Of a DNA stretch of 64,000 nucleotides, positions 1 through 9,512 are shown piece by piece. Position 1 is the first letter of the stretch, and every line of letters begins with the position of its first letter. Under the pieces are notes generated by a model. That model worked only from the letters and a program-made list of their open reading frames with translations. It did no database searches and was not told the origin of the DNA. Made by a program: the position numbers and the translations under genes. This stretch comes from Tunturibacter gelidoferens (GTDB lineage: Bacteria > Acidobacteriota > Terriglobia > Terriglobales > Acidobacteriaceae), in NCBI RefSeq assembly GCF_040358255.1, contig NZ_CP132938.1, positions 2,976,001 through 3,040,000 of the forward strand, read 5' to 3'.

Positions 1-502
1 TCCCCTCTGCGATCCGTCCTTTCTGTCCACGAGTGACCGCATGTTTTAGTTTTTTTAGAAACTGCTCATCCCCAGAGGCGAACTGAATCATTAGTTGGTA
101 GAAGTTCGGGTCGCGCGAGTCGAGTTCCTGGTTTACGAAGTACAAAAAGACTTGATGGAACTCGCAAACTTTGCAGAAGCTCAGCACCTCCGAAAGGTTG
201 CGGCCTAATCTGGACGAGTCGTCGAAGAGGACACCTTGGAATGTTCTCGTTCTATCGCTTTGGATCCGGTGTAATAGAGTCTGAATGCCCTCACGAGTAG
301 ACATCTGTGCACCGGAGACTCCGGCATCGCTGATGATAAGGGATGGCTCGACTGACCATCCGTTGGCTGTAGCAGCGTCGGTACAGGTTCGTACCTGATC
401 TTCGATCGAGGCGTCTCGCTGTAGCTGATCGTTCGAGAATCGGGCATAAACGCAGACGACTTGGGAGCTAAGTGCATCGGGAACAGCGGCGGTGCGCCTC
501 AC
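1..502 (-). CDS. Serine recombinase (large resolvase/invertase type), N-terminal part, cut by window edge
   Basis: The reading frame runs off the left edge, so only about the first 165 residues are visible. It encodes the catalytic resolvase domain: VCVYARFSNDQ near the start (the serine after RF is the expected nucleophile), ASIEDQ about ten residues later, ISDAGVSG, then FDDSSRLGRN, the usual order in this family, which cuts and rejoins DNA through a phosphoserine link. The C-terminal recombinase/zinc-ribbon part lies outside the window. The start is uncertain: there is no ATG in frame and the GTG at 500-502 is the best candidate, with no clear ribosome-binding site. It may be the integrase of a second mobile element to the left. 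Family assignment is firm; intactness cannot be judged. Confidence 0.8.
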   Translation of the reverse strand, partial: MRRTAAVPDALSSQVVCVYARFSNDQLQRDASIEDQVRTCTDAATANGWSVEPSLIISDAGVSGAQMSTREGIQTLLHRIQSDRTRTFQGVLFDDSSRLGRNLSEVLSFCKVCEFHQVFLYFVNQELDSRDPNFYQLMIQFASGDEQFLKKLKHAVTRGQKGRIAEG

Positions 503-1065
503 TGGCGCACCGCCGGAATTGAGATATGCTGAAAGTCATTGAAAACGCTGATGATTTCGGGGGAGGGGGCTGCGCAGAGAGTTCGATATGCGGTGAGTAA
601 GGGGAGCCAAAAAATCCAGACTTAGCTCTTCACTCAAGCACAATCCCACACAACTTCACACACTAAGCGCACACAGTCTTCTTAGGCAGGATCATCTGTA
701 CTAAGTGCTGGCTTGCTGTTTTTGCGCCTGCTTCGGCCCAATCGCAGTGTATTCACCTCGGCCCAGAGACGATCATGAAGCGGCAAGTGGTGACGATCGT
801 TCCCGAGTTAGCGCGCTGTTCCGCGTTGAAGGAATCGAAGCCGAGTTCATCTAGCATCACGATTTAGCGATTTCCATTCCCGGTTTCGGTCAGCTGTATC
901 CCGCTTAGTTGCCAATCCGTTATTTCAAGCGGGCACCAAAATTCGCGGGAACTCGGCTCTCTCCTGTCGCCCGCATGCGGTCGCTAAATTAGTTCATCGA
1001 ATTTTTACATCTCGACAATGTCAGAATCCCAATGACTAGCCAATGATTATCCGCGGAGGATATCA
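503..1065. other. Intergenic stretch with a possible IstB-like relic
   Basis: No intact gene is visible. On the minus strand at about 781-860 a short frame reads VMLDELGF and, after a shortened middle, GTIVTTC. This resembles the Walker B region and following strand of IS21-type IstB ATPases with an internal deletion. The match is too short to be sure. A GGAGG ribosome-binding site for the downstream phosphatase lies at the right end. Confidence 0.3.
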
Positions 1066-2784
1066 ATGAAAAAGTTAGTTGCTTTACTCTCTCTCGCGGC
1101 CGCGTGTTCGGCAGTCTCTGCGGCAGCACAAGACCATGACGATGACCATGACCACTTCGGCCGTGACCGCATTAAGCACGTTCTTCTGATCAGCGTCGAC
1201 GGCATGCATGCCGTCGATTTTGCAAACTGCGCGAAAGGTATTAGCACCGTCAACGGTGGCCAACCTTACTGTCCTGCGCTGGCTGCCCTTGGCAAGACTG
1301 GCATCAACTATGTCGCCGCCAGCACCTCAAAGCCCTCCGATTCCTTCCCCGGCCTGACTGCGATCATCACTGGCGGAAGCCCAGCCCTTACGGGCGTTTA
1401 CTACGACGTCGCGTATTCCCGGAACTACGACGCTCCCGCCAAGACCACCGGTAACGGTCTCGCGGCCGGCTCTTGCACTCCCTACGTCGCCCCGACCGGG
1501 ACGACCACCGAATATGAAGAAGGCATCGACATCGACCAGAGCAAGGTAAACGGCGGCGCGCCTGGTGCAGCGCTGACTGATGGGGGCCTCGCCTCTATCG
1601 ATCCCAAGAGACTGGTCCGTGACCCAGGGAAGGGCTGTGCACCCGTCTTTCCGTGGGAGTTCGTCCGCGCAAATAGCATCTTCAGCGTCATTCACAAGGC
1701 GGGTGGCTACGCGGCCTGGTCCGACAAGCACCCTGCGTACTCGTCGGTAGCATCTGGCATTGGCCCTAGCGCGCTCGACGACTTCTACGCGCCTGAGATC
1801 AACTCGAATGTGATCGGTCTCCCCGGCGTCAAAACCCCTACCGGCGTGTCCTGCTCGACCGTCCTCGATCCAGGCTCGGACGTGTCGGCTTGGACAAACA
1901 GCTTCCAGAACATTCAGTGCTACGACACCTTGAAGGTAGACGCGATCCTCAACGAGATCGATGGGAAGAATCACCTCGGCACCAGGAAGACCGAAGTTCC
2001 CACCATCTTTGGCATGAACTTCCAGGCCGTCAGCGTGGGCCAAAAGCTCATTGAGAAGAGCAACGGCGTGACGGGCGGATATCTGGATGCCACTGGAACG
2101 CCCAGCGCGGCGTTGCTGGACGAGTTCAAGTTCGTCGACGCCTCGATCGGGGCATTCATCGAGGAGTTAAGGGACAAGGGCCTTTATGATTCGACCCTGA
2201 TCGTGATCACTGCCAAGCACGGCCAGTCGCCTATCGATCCCAACCGTTATGTCGCTCAACTCAAGGTCGGCACCTCGCCTGCTACCTTGCTCTCCAATGC
2301 AGGCTTCATTCCGGACTCTGAATCGACCAACGGCAGCGGCATCGGACCCACGGAAGATGACGTCTCGTTGCTCTGGCTGAAGAGCTCCTCCGACACTGAC
2401 GCCGGAGTCAAAATCCTCGAAGACAATGCTTCCGCCACCGGAATTGCGCTCGGGCAGCTCTACTATGGCCCGTCACTCGCGATCAACTACAACGACCCAA
2501 CCAAGGACCCGCGTTCGCCGGACATCATCGTGACCCCCAACGTCGGCGTTACTTACTCCGGCAGCAGCGCAAAGCAGGAGGAGCACGGCGGGTTCGCCCA
2601 CGACGACACGAATGTCATCCTCCTGCTCTCTCATTCGTCTTTCGAATCCAGCACGGTCCGCGCCGCAGTGGGCACCGTCCAGGTAGCGCCTACCATCCTC
2701 AAAGCTTTGGGTCTCAATCCTTGGGAACTCGATGCCGTTCGCGCGGAGGGAACGAGCGTTCTTCCCGCGGTCCAACTCAAGTAA
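1066..2784 (+). CDS. Secreted alkaline-phosphatase-superfamily protein (type I phosphodiesterase/nucleotide pyrophosphatase-like)
   Basis: 572 residues with a signal peptide (MKKLVALLSLAAACSAVSAA) followed by a His/Asp-rich stretch, so probably periplasmic. The alkaline phosphatase fold is indicated by LISVDGMH (metal-ligand Asp45), SDSFPGLTAIITG (Ser93 sits where NPP enzymes carry the catalytic Thr), ITAKHGQSP and GGFAHDD (late His ligand). It should hydrolyse a phosphomono- or diester or a related alkyl phosphate; the substrate cannot be read from the sequence. The usual DHG metal motif reads KHG here. The start is fixed by GGAGG seven bases upstream of the ATG. It is a single gene followed by a good hairpin terminator. 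Confidence 0.85.
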   Translation: MKKLVALLSLAAACSAVSAAAQDHDDDHDHFGRDRIKHVLLISVDGMHAVDFANCAKGISTVNGGQPYCPALAALGKTGINYVAASTSKPSDSFPGLTAIITGGSPALTGVYYDVAYSRNYDAPAKTTGNGLAAGSCTPYVAPTGTTTEYEEGIDIDQSKVNGGAPGAALTDGGLASIDPKRLVRDPGKGCAPVFPWEFVRANSIFSVIHKAGGYAAWSDKHPAYSSVASGIGPSALDDFYAPEINSNVIGLPGVKTPTGVSCSTVLDPGSDVSAWTNSFQNIQCYDTLKVDAILNEIDGKNHLGTRKTEVPTIFGMNFQAVSVGQKLIEKSNGVTGGYLDATGTPSAALLDEFKFVDASIGAFIEELRDKGLYDSTLIVITAKHGQSPIDPNRYVAQLKVGTSPATLLSNAGFIPDSESTNGSGIGPTEDDVSLLWLKSSSDTDAGVKILEDNASATGIALGQLYYGPSLAINYNDPTKDPRSPDIIVTPNVGVTYSGSSAKQEEHGGFAHDDTNVILLLSHSSFESSTVRAAVGTVQVAPTILKALGLNPWELDAVRAEGTSVLPAVQLK

Positions 2785-2811
2785 ACCTGTCCGCAAGAGC
2801 GGGATCAACGA

Positions 2812-2843
2812 CGGATGCTCCTTCGTGGGGCGTCCGGTTTTTT
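2812..2843 (+). terminator. Rho-independent terminator of the phosphatase gene
   Basis: A ten-pair stem (CGGATGCTCC with GGGGCGTCCG, two G-T pairs) closes a TTCGT loop and is followed by GTTTTTT. It begins 28 bases after the phosphatase stop codon. Confidence 0.75.
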
Positions 2844-3111
2844 GCGCCGAAGAACGCCAAAATGGGCGATCAACTCGAGGCCCTGGTGGGAGTCCGAGCC
2901 TGGGGTCGCTGCCTCAGTTTATGAAAAATCCCCGAGTCACTTAGTTCATCTCCTCCTATGTCCAGGAAAACTACGTTCTTTTGGAGAGGGTTGACGTGCA
3001 GCTTATTGCCAGGAAGTCCGGGCCGTTCGGTCAAGGCCAACAGCAGCAACCTTTGCAGGAAGATTCCCACGCTGTGGGCGTCTCCCCTCCACTCAAATTG
3101 AGAGCACCGAG

Positions 3112-4041
3112 CTATCTAAGTTTCCCGATCCAGGAATACTGCCATGCTGCCGAAACGTTCTGATAATTACCGCCAAACCGGATATAGGTGCCGTTGCTAT
3201 AGCTAACCTTTATTGATTGATGCTTGGTGATGGGCATCGAAAATGTGCCCCCGAGCCGCGAGTTGCTCTCCTTGCTCAGAGAATTTTTTACTCCGCCAAT
3301 ACTGGTCTCCCCGCCAAACCAGTAGTTCCCATCGAGAGATATCCAAAGCCGAGGTTTGATGTCGTAGCTCAAATGTCCTTCAAATGCCCCGATCGGACTC
3401 TGCGACTGAGTTCTGGTGCCGGAATAATAAACGTTGCGCGACCAGAAGTCGGAGTTGCTGGTAAAGAACCAGACCCCCGCATATGAATCTAGGACGAGCG
3501 CCCGAAATCGCCGGGAATACCCGAGCTCCGGCTTGAAAGACCATCGGTTCGTGCCCCAATTGATGAGTTTGGTCGGATCGTATTGGCCGGTAGGCGGGAC
3601 CACCTTGACACTGACGCCCAAAAGGGTTTTCTGCTTCCATCGAGAAAACTCCGGAATCGGCATCGCCCGACCACCCATAAGATTCACCGAAAGGCGATAA
3701 ACCGAATCCAGCAGACCCGAACGATAGAGCCGCAGTCCGGCTCCTGTAACGGTTCCCTCGAAGGTTCCTCGTCCGTAAGGTAACGAGGCGACCGCGTTTG
3801 CCGAGCGGCCAAACATACTAAAGGAACGGTAATAGGTGAGGCTCGGAACCTGATACGTTCCCACAGCGCCACTTACCGGAAGCGACCCGTTATAGTTGAT
3901 AGTCCCGTCATAGAAAGACCAAGTCACGGTAACTACATTCAATTGCGAAGGAGTAATGACATAGGCCCGTGGCGCAAGTTCTTGCGCGCTCACCATGCAG
4001 ATCCACAGGGTCTGCGCCGCGGCAAGAAACACGAATCTCAA
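3112..4041 (-). CDS. Outer-membrane beta-barrel protein, Phenol_MetA_deg/transporter-like
   Basis: 309 residues with a cleavable signal peptide ending near VSAQE. After AYVITPSQLNVVTVTWSFYD the protein is a run of alternating hydrophobic/aromatic strands (SVKVVPPTGQYDPTKLINWG, PELGYSRR, WISLDGNYWFGG) ending in an aromatic-rich strand, typical of the PF13557 family of predicted outer-membrane barrels. Members occur near aromatic-degradation genes but are widespread in Acidobacteriota with no proven substrate. The gene reads in the same direction as the DUF2490-like gene about 140 bases upstream, so the two may be co-expressed. Family recognition is from memory of the motifs; transport function is an inference. 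Confidence 0.7.
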   Translation of the reverse strand: MRFVFLAAAQTLWICMVSAQELAPRAYVITPSQLNVVTVTWSFYDGTINYNGSLPVSGAVGTYQVPSLTYYRSFSMFGRSANAVASLPYGRGTFEGTVTGAGLRLYRSGLLDSVYRLSVNLMGGRAMPIPEFSRWKQKTLLGVSVKVVPPTGQYDPTKLINWGTNRWSFKPELGYSRRFRALVLDSYAGVWFFTSNSDFWSRNVYYSGTRTQSQSPIGAFEGHLSYDIKPRLWISLDGNYWFGGETSIGGVKNSLSKESNSRLGGTFSMPITKHQSIKVSYSNGTYIRFGGNYQNVSAAWQYSWIGKLR

Positions 4042-4179
4042 GAATCCTCTACCTCTATTCTCAATTTGCTCCCAGTCCCATGGCGGTGCGGATCTCTGGC
4101 ACTTCGGCGGACCATGATAACTGTCATGGGCCCTGCCCGGGAATACATCGATTCATTGCAAGTCATTCACAATTTTTAT

Positions 4180-4938
4180 TTACCGCTTCGTGGCAGTGAA
4201 ATAGAAGTTCGCAATCAGTCCCAGCTGATTCAACTGCTGATTTGGCTTCTTGCCGGTATTGTTCTGATGATCGTAGTAGGGGCTAAGTTCCAGATGGCTT
4301 CGGATAGGGAAGGTAGCGCCTAGGTATAACGCTGTGGTGCTCCATTTCTGATATTTGCTCTCGTAGAACTCCTCGGCGCGGAGATAGATTTTTGGGTGAT
4401 AGGAGTGAACGGCAAGCGACTTTTGCAGTGAAATCCGATTACGGTATCGCCAGTCGTATTCTCCGTTCGTCCAGTCATTGTCGGCGCGACTTCGATCGGA
4501 AAGCAACAGACCCCACTGGAGAGGAAAATTGGCCGTGGCGACCAGTTGCAGTCGCTGTACGGTACTAGCGTCCGCCGAGGGAAGAATGCGGTAGCCGGCA
4601 GAGAAGATCAGAGCGCGCTTCTCGGCTTCGTCCAGATCGAACGCGGTTACGCTCTTAAGCCTAATCCACGGTTTGAGGTAAAAATCCACGCTGGGGCCCA
4701 GTTCAGCCTGGGTTGGGTCGCCACCCTCGCGGGTCTGTTTCGCCTGAAATCTGAGGCACACCAGCGGGTTGATCGAGACAGAGGAATCGATTTCAGGCAG
4801 GAACTGGGGGGACTGCGCCGTTGCTAACGAAACCGTTGTGATCAAGATGAAAAGGCCAACGCACGGAAACGAAGGCCATCGGCGCTTTCGATGATCTCTG
4901 CTATCGGCCAATACGAGTAACATTTGATGTTCCAACAA
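4180..4938 (-). CDS. Outer-membrane protein, DUF2490-like
   Basis: 252 residues. A hydrophobic signal segment (CVGLFILITTVSLATAQSPQ) follows a long charged N-terminus, so the true start may be some codons downstream of 4938. The body has features of DUF2490 barrels: PSVDFYLKPWIRLKS, WRYRNRISLQK, YLRAEEFYES and a C-terminal HLELSPYYDHQNNTGKKPNQ followed by a last strand ending FYF. DUF2490 proteins are predicted small outer-membrane barrels of unknown role. It lies upstream of, and co-directional with, the other barrel gene. Confidence 0.65.
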   Translation of the reverse strand: MLEHQMLLVLADSRDHRKRRWPSFPCVGLFILITTVSLATAQSPQFLPEIDSSVSINPLVCLRFQAKQTREGGDPTQAELGPSVDFYLKPWIRLKSVTAFDLDEAEKRALIFSAGYRILPSADASTVQRLQLVATANFPLQWGLLLSDRSRADNDWTNGEYDWRYRNRISLQKSLAVHSYHPKIYLRAEEFYESKYQKWSTTALYLGATFPIRSHLELSPYYDHQNNTGKKPNQQLNQLGLIANFYFTATKR

Positions 4939-5652
4939 TCTATGACATAGAGAGTATGCACCTCTGCCATCGACCGCAATGAGTAATTTTCCGGATGTAC
5001 AACTGCTGAGTTCGCGATGTTAGGGTTGACGCAGAAGCCACACCTCGGCAAGATGGCGGTAGCCGGCTGGCCGGCTTCTATACGGTTCGTTCAATACAGT
5101 TTGTAGTGCGGGAAGAATGATTGTAATGGATAACCCCTTTACACCTCGCGGCCAGAGCAGAGATCCGATTCTGGAGCATGAGCGCCCCATGGAAGTCGCT
5201 GATGATGTTCTCAAAGTCATCCACAGCACCACACGCCTTAGATTCAAGTGACACCCATCAGCCAGACCCAAGCGACGGATTCTTACGATGCGCTTCCCCT
5301 TTGTCAACGCGAGTTAATGCGCCACGGTCGCCCCGGCGGTCACAATCTCTCTACTGAGTACGCGATTGGCTTGCGGCCGAGTGCGTGTAAATGCTCACAA
5401 AGTCACTCAGCGTTTAAAACTCTCGTGTGATCTTAGGGAGAGCCACAAACATACCCTTTCCGCCACGAACCTCGACGAGACCACGGCGAAAGATAAACCC
5501 ACCGAAGTCAGCCGCCTCCGAGATCGCCGACGAAACCCTGACCTCAGACCGGCCGCATTACCGTTTATCGGCCTATTCAGAATCTTATACGTCAGTTGGC
5601 AGCCTTATTGCCGGCTTAGGTAGCGGCTTTATCAGTTGTCTAAGTTGTTGAG
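4939..5652. other. Intergenic stretch with one 41-codon open frame
   Basis: No recognised gene. A plus-strand frame at 5126-5251 (starting MDNPFTPRGQSRDP) has a GGGAAG-type sequence upstream and could encode a 41-residue peptide, but nothing identifies it. The right end borders the presumed left attachment site. Confidence 0.3.
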
Positions 5653-5679
5653 AAGATTATGGAGGCGCGGGTCGGGATC
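5653..5679 (+). repeat. Left attachment site (att): copy of tRNA-Cys 3' end
   Basis: Twenty-seven bases identical to 55524-55550, comprising seven bases beyond the tRNA-Cys 3' end plus its CCA, acceptor strand and part of the T arm. After one mismatch the next four bases agree again and then the copies diverge. This is what integration of an element into the 3' end of a tRNA gene leaves at the far boundary. The rest of the tRNA is missing here, so this copy is not a functional tRNA. Confidence 0.8.
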
Positions 5680-5764
5680 AAACCCATGTTCCGCAGTGGA
5701 GCCTCGTAACTTATTGATTCTAAAAACACACAAAACACCCAAAGTGGCATGTTTCGCAGGAGGC

Positions 5765-5784
5765 TAGCACAAATTAGCACAAAA
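5765..5784 (+). repeat. Doubled TAGCACAAA motif inside the left end of the element
   Basis: Two copies of TAGCACAAA, ten bases apart start to start, lie about 86 bases inside the left att copy. A matching pair lies about 40 bases inside the right end at 55464-55484. Placement suggests accessory (arm-type) sites for the integrase or excisionase; that role is inferred. Confidence 0.5.
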
Positions 5785-5962
5785 TCGCTTTCACTTCCGA
5801 AGCGCGGGTTCTTCCCAGACCCACGCTTCGGCGCGCACCTCATAGCCTAGGTTGTGCGCCCGATTTCTAGGCTGAGCGCATGCTGCTCTCTTAGTAGTAG
5901 AGCCGACATCATCTTTTGGGTAGGAGGTTGTGAGGGAGGCGGAGAAGACACGATAGCGTGAC

Positions 5963-6310
5963 CTAACCGAAGGCTGTTGAGGTACCTGTTACGAAGCGAG
6001 ACAACAGCCAGAAATCAAGCAACCCCTTGGAGTCGCCGGTTTCCTGGAGTGCGATCCGTTCCGGGATTCTTAGCGAGATATAGCGCCGCTTGAATCTCGT
6101 CTCCTCATGAGCAATCTTCAGGACCCCTGGTTCATCGATGAAGAGCCGCCGGATGGTGCTTTCGCTCAAACCCCACAGCTGCGCGATCTCAGCCACACAG
6201 TAGTGCCTTTCAAGCGCTGTCACGGAGCCCGGCCGGAATTTAGGAGGAGCTTCGAGCGAGGCAAGTTGAGTTCTCTCTGCTGGCAGATAGGTTCCCATCT
6301 CTAACTCCAA
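5963..6310 (-). CDS. Excisionase-like / MerR-type helix-turn-helix protein
   Basis: 115 residues. The centre reads HYCVAEIAQLWGLSESTIRR, a winged helix-turn-helix of the HTH_17/AlpA/excisionase type, followed by LFIDEPGVLKI and the strand KRRYISLRIPERIA that forms the wing in this family. Small proteins of this kind direct integrase toward excision or regulate it. Its position 300 bases inside the left att copy, at the opposite end from the integrase, fits a role in excision, although it could be an ordinary repressor. The ATG start at 6310 and a nearby second Met are both plausible. Confidence 0.65.
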   Translation of the reverse strand: MELEMGTYLPAERTQLASLEAPPKFRPGSVTALERHYCVAEIAQLWGLSESTIRRLFIDEPGVLKIAHEETRFKRRYISLRIPERIALQETGDSKGLLDFWLLSRFVTGTSTAFG

Positions 6311-6872
6311 TTCTGGCGGTTATAGACGCGCCGTGTGATAGCTATGCCTTGTCACCCAACCTCTGTACCTTTGATTGTGACGAGCCTGCGATTCTCTCGC
6401 CGGTCTACAGTGAGGCCTTTGGTAATGAGCCTTATTGGCTAACCGCATTCTTGGACGTGAGTTCATCACAACATCCTGTGAGGCCCGCGGCTTTCTACCA
6501 AGCTAAGACTGTCTTGAGATTCCAGCTTATTGACGATTCCGTCCAATACTTTTCAGTTATCAGGTGATATCAAAAAAATATCAGGCAAAGTCTCTGCCGC
6601 ATTTTCGTGCAGGAACGAAAGAGTTTACCGTTCTCTAGACATACAAATCGTATTTGCCTCAGGTGGTTGAACGATCAAGTTCGCGCATCGGATTGGCGTT
6701 GTGCAGCATCTCTCACCAGCAAAAGCAGCGAATGGCGCCAGATTGTGGCTTGTATGATGCTACGCATATGTCTTGAAACCCATTGATCGCTCGTTCTGAA
6801 CTGGCAAGCCGCTAAAAAGCTGTAGCTCCTGTTTTGCTGTTTTCTCTTGCGACTCCCGTGCTGAGACTTTTC
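6311..6872. other. Intergenic stretch, no feature recognised
   Basis: AT-richer sequence with no convincing coding frame. A GAGGAGG ribosome-binding site for the next (broken) gene lies just after it at about 6873. Confidence 0.4.
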
Positions 6873-6888
6873 GAGGAGGCTGCTCACT

Positions 6889-8446
6889 GTGTACAACTTC
6901 GTTCCACGCGAGCAAATCGGTGATGCGCTCATCCATCTCCGAGGGCTGTTCCGCGAAATACCGCCTTCCAGCGAAAAGGACTATCGGGCACACGAGAGAC
7001 GGGAGATTCTGACAAAGAACCTCCTTTCGAATCTCTTTCGCACAAAAGACCATCCCACGCTCCATGCCGTGCTTGAGGTCGCGGATGTTTTCTCCCTAAC
7101 TCTCGATGGTGCCCACCGCCTCTTTGGGTATGAATTAGAGCAAATTCGAGAGTATGACCTACAGCTCAACGCTGGCCGCACTCACATCATCGAAACCTAT
7201 CCGTTCGAACGTGATCGCCTGGTGGATCTGCCGTTTCAATGCGGCGGCGACGAGGTTTTTACCAGGAGTTCCACCCTGCAGGATCTTGTTCCGGAGTGGC
7301 AAGGGAACGTCCCGATCCGCGCCTTGGAGGATGCGGGTTGGCGGCAGCCGGGTACATTCTATGTGCACGTAGGGACAGAAGATAGTCTGGGCTCCAGCCT
7401 GCCGCCGGGCGCAAGCGCTCTTGTGGTGCCTATTGACGAAGTGGAACGAATGCGCCCGAACCCAAGAGCGATTTACTTGCTTCAGTTTGGCAACGGATAC
7501 CGCTGCAGTCGCTGTGTCGTCACCCGAGGCAAACTCCTATTGTTAGTCTCCGGCCGGAGATACAACGGGCCCCAGGAGTTTGCTTATCCGAAAGACGTCG
7601 GATCGCAGGACGAATACGGATGTTCGCGTTGGGCCTTCCGCTGCCGGACTATCCGTTGCTGCGTTCACTTCCAACGTCTGAGCATAGTGCATCGCTGGTC
7701 CTGCCCTGGGAGCATCCGTCTATGGATCGGCTGTTTGCGACCAAGCATCGCCGGTTTCGGAGATCGCGGCAGGACCTCCCACGCATTCAAGAGGCAATGG
7801 AGTCGATCTTCCACACGAAGCTCAGTGGGAGGACGGAGCGGCGCTATCGGTGGCCACGTCGTCGGTGCCCCATGTCGATGCACTGATCCAACTCTCTGTG
7901 ACACATCTGACGCGCTACACCGATGCGCTCCGTATGCAACGGCCTATGGCGTCTGATCGGGGAAGGTATTCTCTCGACACGCTTCTCAACACAAGACACC
8001 TTGCGGATTTATCAGGAACGTTTCGCAGGCCTCATATACCTGTCCCGCAAGATCGGTGGATGGCACTCCGTAAAGAGTTTGTTGAATGGCCCATGTTGCT
8101 GTCGCTAAGGTTTCCGCAACTCCGGTCTTTGGACGAAAGAGTCGTCCGACTTCCGCACGGGAGCGCCCTCCAAGGCATCGATCCACCGATCTCTCCGGGC
8201 TCACTCATTCTTTTGGAGGAGATCCCCGGCATCCCTGAGATCGAGAGCGATACGACGAAGACCGGTTGGAGTCGTCGCGTCTATGCACTTCGTAAAGGCG
8301 CAGATCTACGATGCGGCTACTTGGATCGAAATGACAATCAGTACGTGCTTCTGGCCGGCGCCCACGGGGCCGGGGAGGCGATTTCGGTCCATCAAGATGA
8401 ATTAAGTCAGCTAAGCTACATCATCGGCGTCGCTGTACCCGTATAA
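6889..8446 (+). pseudogene. Broken regulator with LexA/S24-like region (acidobacterial XRE-type family)
   Basis: A GTG start preceded by GAGGAGG opens a frame that stays sensible to about 7595 (LFGYELEQIREYD, LVDLPFQCGGDEVF, GSSLPPGASALVVP, YLLQFGNGYRCSRCVVTRGK). The message then moves to another frame (RIAGRIRMFALGLPLP), shifts again near 7820 (WEDGAALSVATSSVPHVDAL), probably twice more between 7930 and 8150, and ends in AHGAGEAISVHQDELSQLSY before the stop at 8446. Joined, the pieces give a protein of about 510 residues resembling acidobacterial proteins annotated as XRE-family regulators with an S24-like sensor region. Several shifts argue for a decayed gene rather than one sequencing error. 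The exact family name is uncertain. Confidence 0.65.
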
Positions 8447-8537
8447 CAATCTGGGTTGGCGATCTGTATGTATGGCCAGTTTTCGTGGCCATTACACACG
8501 AACGACCTCAGATATCCACTACAGCTCACGATCGCAA

Positions 8538-9260
8538 TTAAGTTTGGTTAGCGGTGGTTGGGAGCCCAAGTGATATCGGATTCGGTTGCAGATGCTGTAT
8601 GACGTCCTTTGAAATTGCTGAGGCGGTACTTTTGACCGTTTTTTCGGGCGCATTCTTTTCCATGACAAACTTAGCTGCGGCTACATAAGGATTCAGGGTG
8701 ATTACGGCACCGGCTTTGTTTTTGCTTGCGCCATCTTCAGAAGCTTCGTAAAGCGGCTTCTGGGGGGTCGCCAGATTGCTTAGGGTTACAAATAGCTCCA
8801 TTGTTGCCTTACCGGATCCAAAGCCAATTATCGCGCGATGAATACGACTCCCTTCATCCACCTGTATGAACACTCCATGCACCCACGCCCCCGTGGCAGG
8901 CTTCAGATCGTTCGCTGCCAATCTTTGCGCCTTGTAGCCGGCCTTTTGGAGATCACTGACGATACTCGTCGACATCGTCTCGACCAGCTTTTTTGCCTGG
9001 GCCTCTGGGTCCCGTTGCTCTCTCTTCGAAGGTCTTTCCAGAATTCCGGGTCGCGCTTGACTGATCGCCGATCCCTTATCGACCTGAACATTCTCAGCAT
9101 CCAGCTCAAAGTCGCTCACGTAGATAGTCATGTCTTTTGTGAAGGAGAACGTTGGCAGCTTCTGCGGTGTAGCAGCGTCTTGTGTCGGTGGAACCTGAGC
9201 GACAAGATTGAAAGCCGCGAAGAAGAGGGATAGTGCCAAAAGCCGTCGCATGAATTTCAT
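8538..9260 (-). CDS. Exported DUF4410-like protein
   Basis: 240 residues with an N-terminal signal peptide (MRRLLALSLFFAAFNLVAQ; the Met four codons in is an alternative start). The middle and C-terminal parts show DUF4410 features: TIYVSDFELD, KLVETMSTSIVSDLQKAGY, the glycine-rich AIIGFGSGKATMELFV and a closing region of predicted helices. Family members are predicted periplasmic or lipid-anchored proteins of unknown role. It is transcribed away from the large secreted protein starting at 9513, across an AT-rich 250-base gap that probably holds both promoters. Confidence 0.65.
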   Translation of the reverse strand: MKFMRRLLALSLFFAAFNLVAQVPPTQDAATPQKLPTFSFTKDMTIYVSDFELDAENVQVDKGSAISQARPGILERPSKREQRDPEAQAKKLVETMSTSIVSDLQKAGYKAQRLAANDLKPATGAWVHGVFIQVDEGSRIHRAIIGFGSGKATMELFVTLSNLATPQKPLYEASEDGASKNKAGAVITLNPYVAAAKFVMEKNAPEKTVKSTASAISKDVIQHLQPNPISLGLPTTANQT

Positions 9261-9512
9261 TGGGGCCTCAAGTTAAAATTGCCAAGATAATTGGCGATAC
9301 TTCGGGGCCCGGATGCACGTTGTGCTTTGAGAACGCGCCAATTCTACGAGTTTGATCTTTTTTTCTCAATTTTTTTTGGCTCTCTCTTTTTTTTCGATTT
9401 TTTACACACAAACTTCAAAAAAATGCCATGAACGTGTAAATAATCGGTTTACAATCGTTCACGCACAAAAACGGGCCGGGTTCTACCCACTTCGATCAAA
9501 GTAGGCCATTTT

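Noticed and set aside
781..860. Possible IstB relic
   Set aside because: Only two short matches (VMLDELGF, GTIVTTC) with an irregular gap; too weak for its own feature, so mentioned only in the intergenic entry.
5640..5843. 67-codon minus-strand frame over the left att copy
   Set aside because: It reads through the duplicated tRNA 3' end and the TAGCACAAA pair, with no homology to the integrase.
8470..8492. Small hairpin ATGGCCA...TGGCCAT between the broken regulator and the DUF4410 gene
   Set aside because: The stem is short and not followed by a T-run on either strand, so it is not supported as a terminator.
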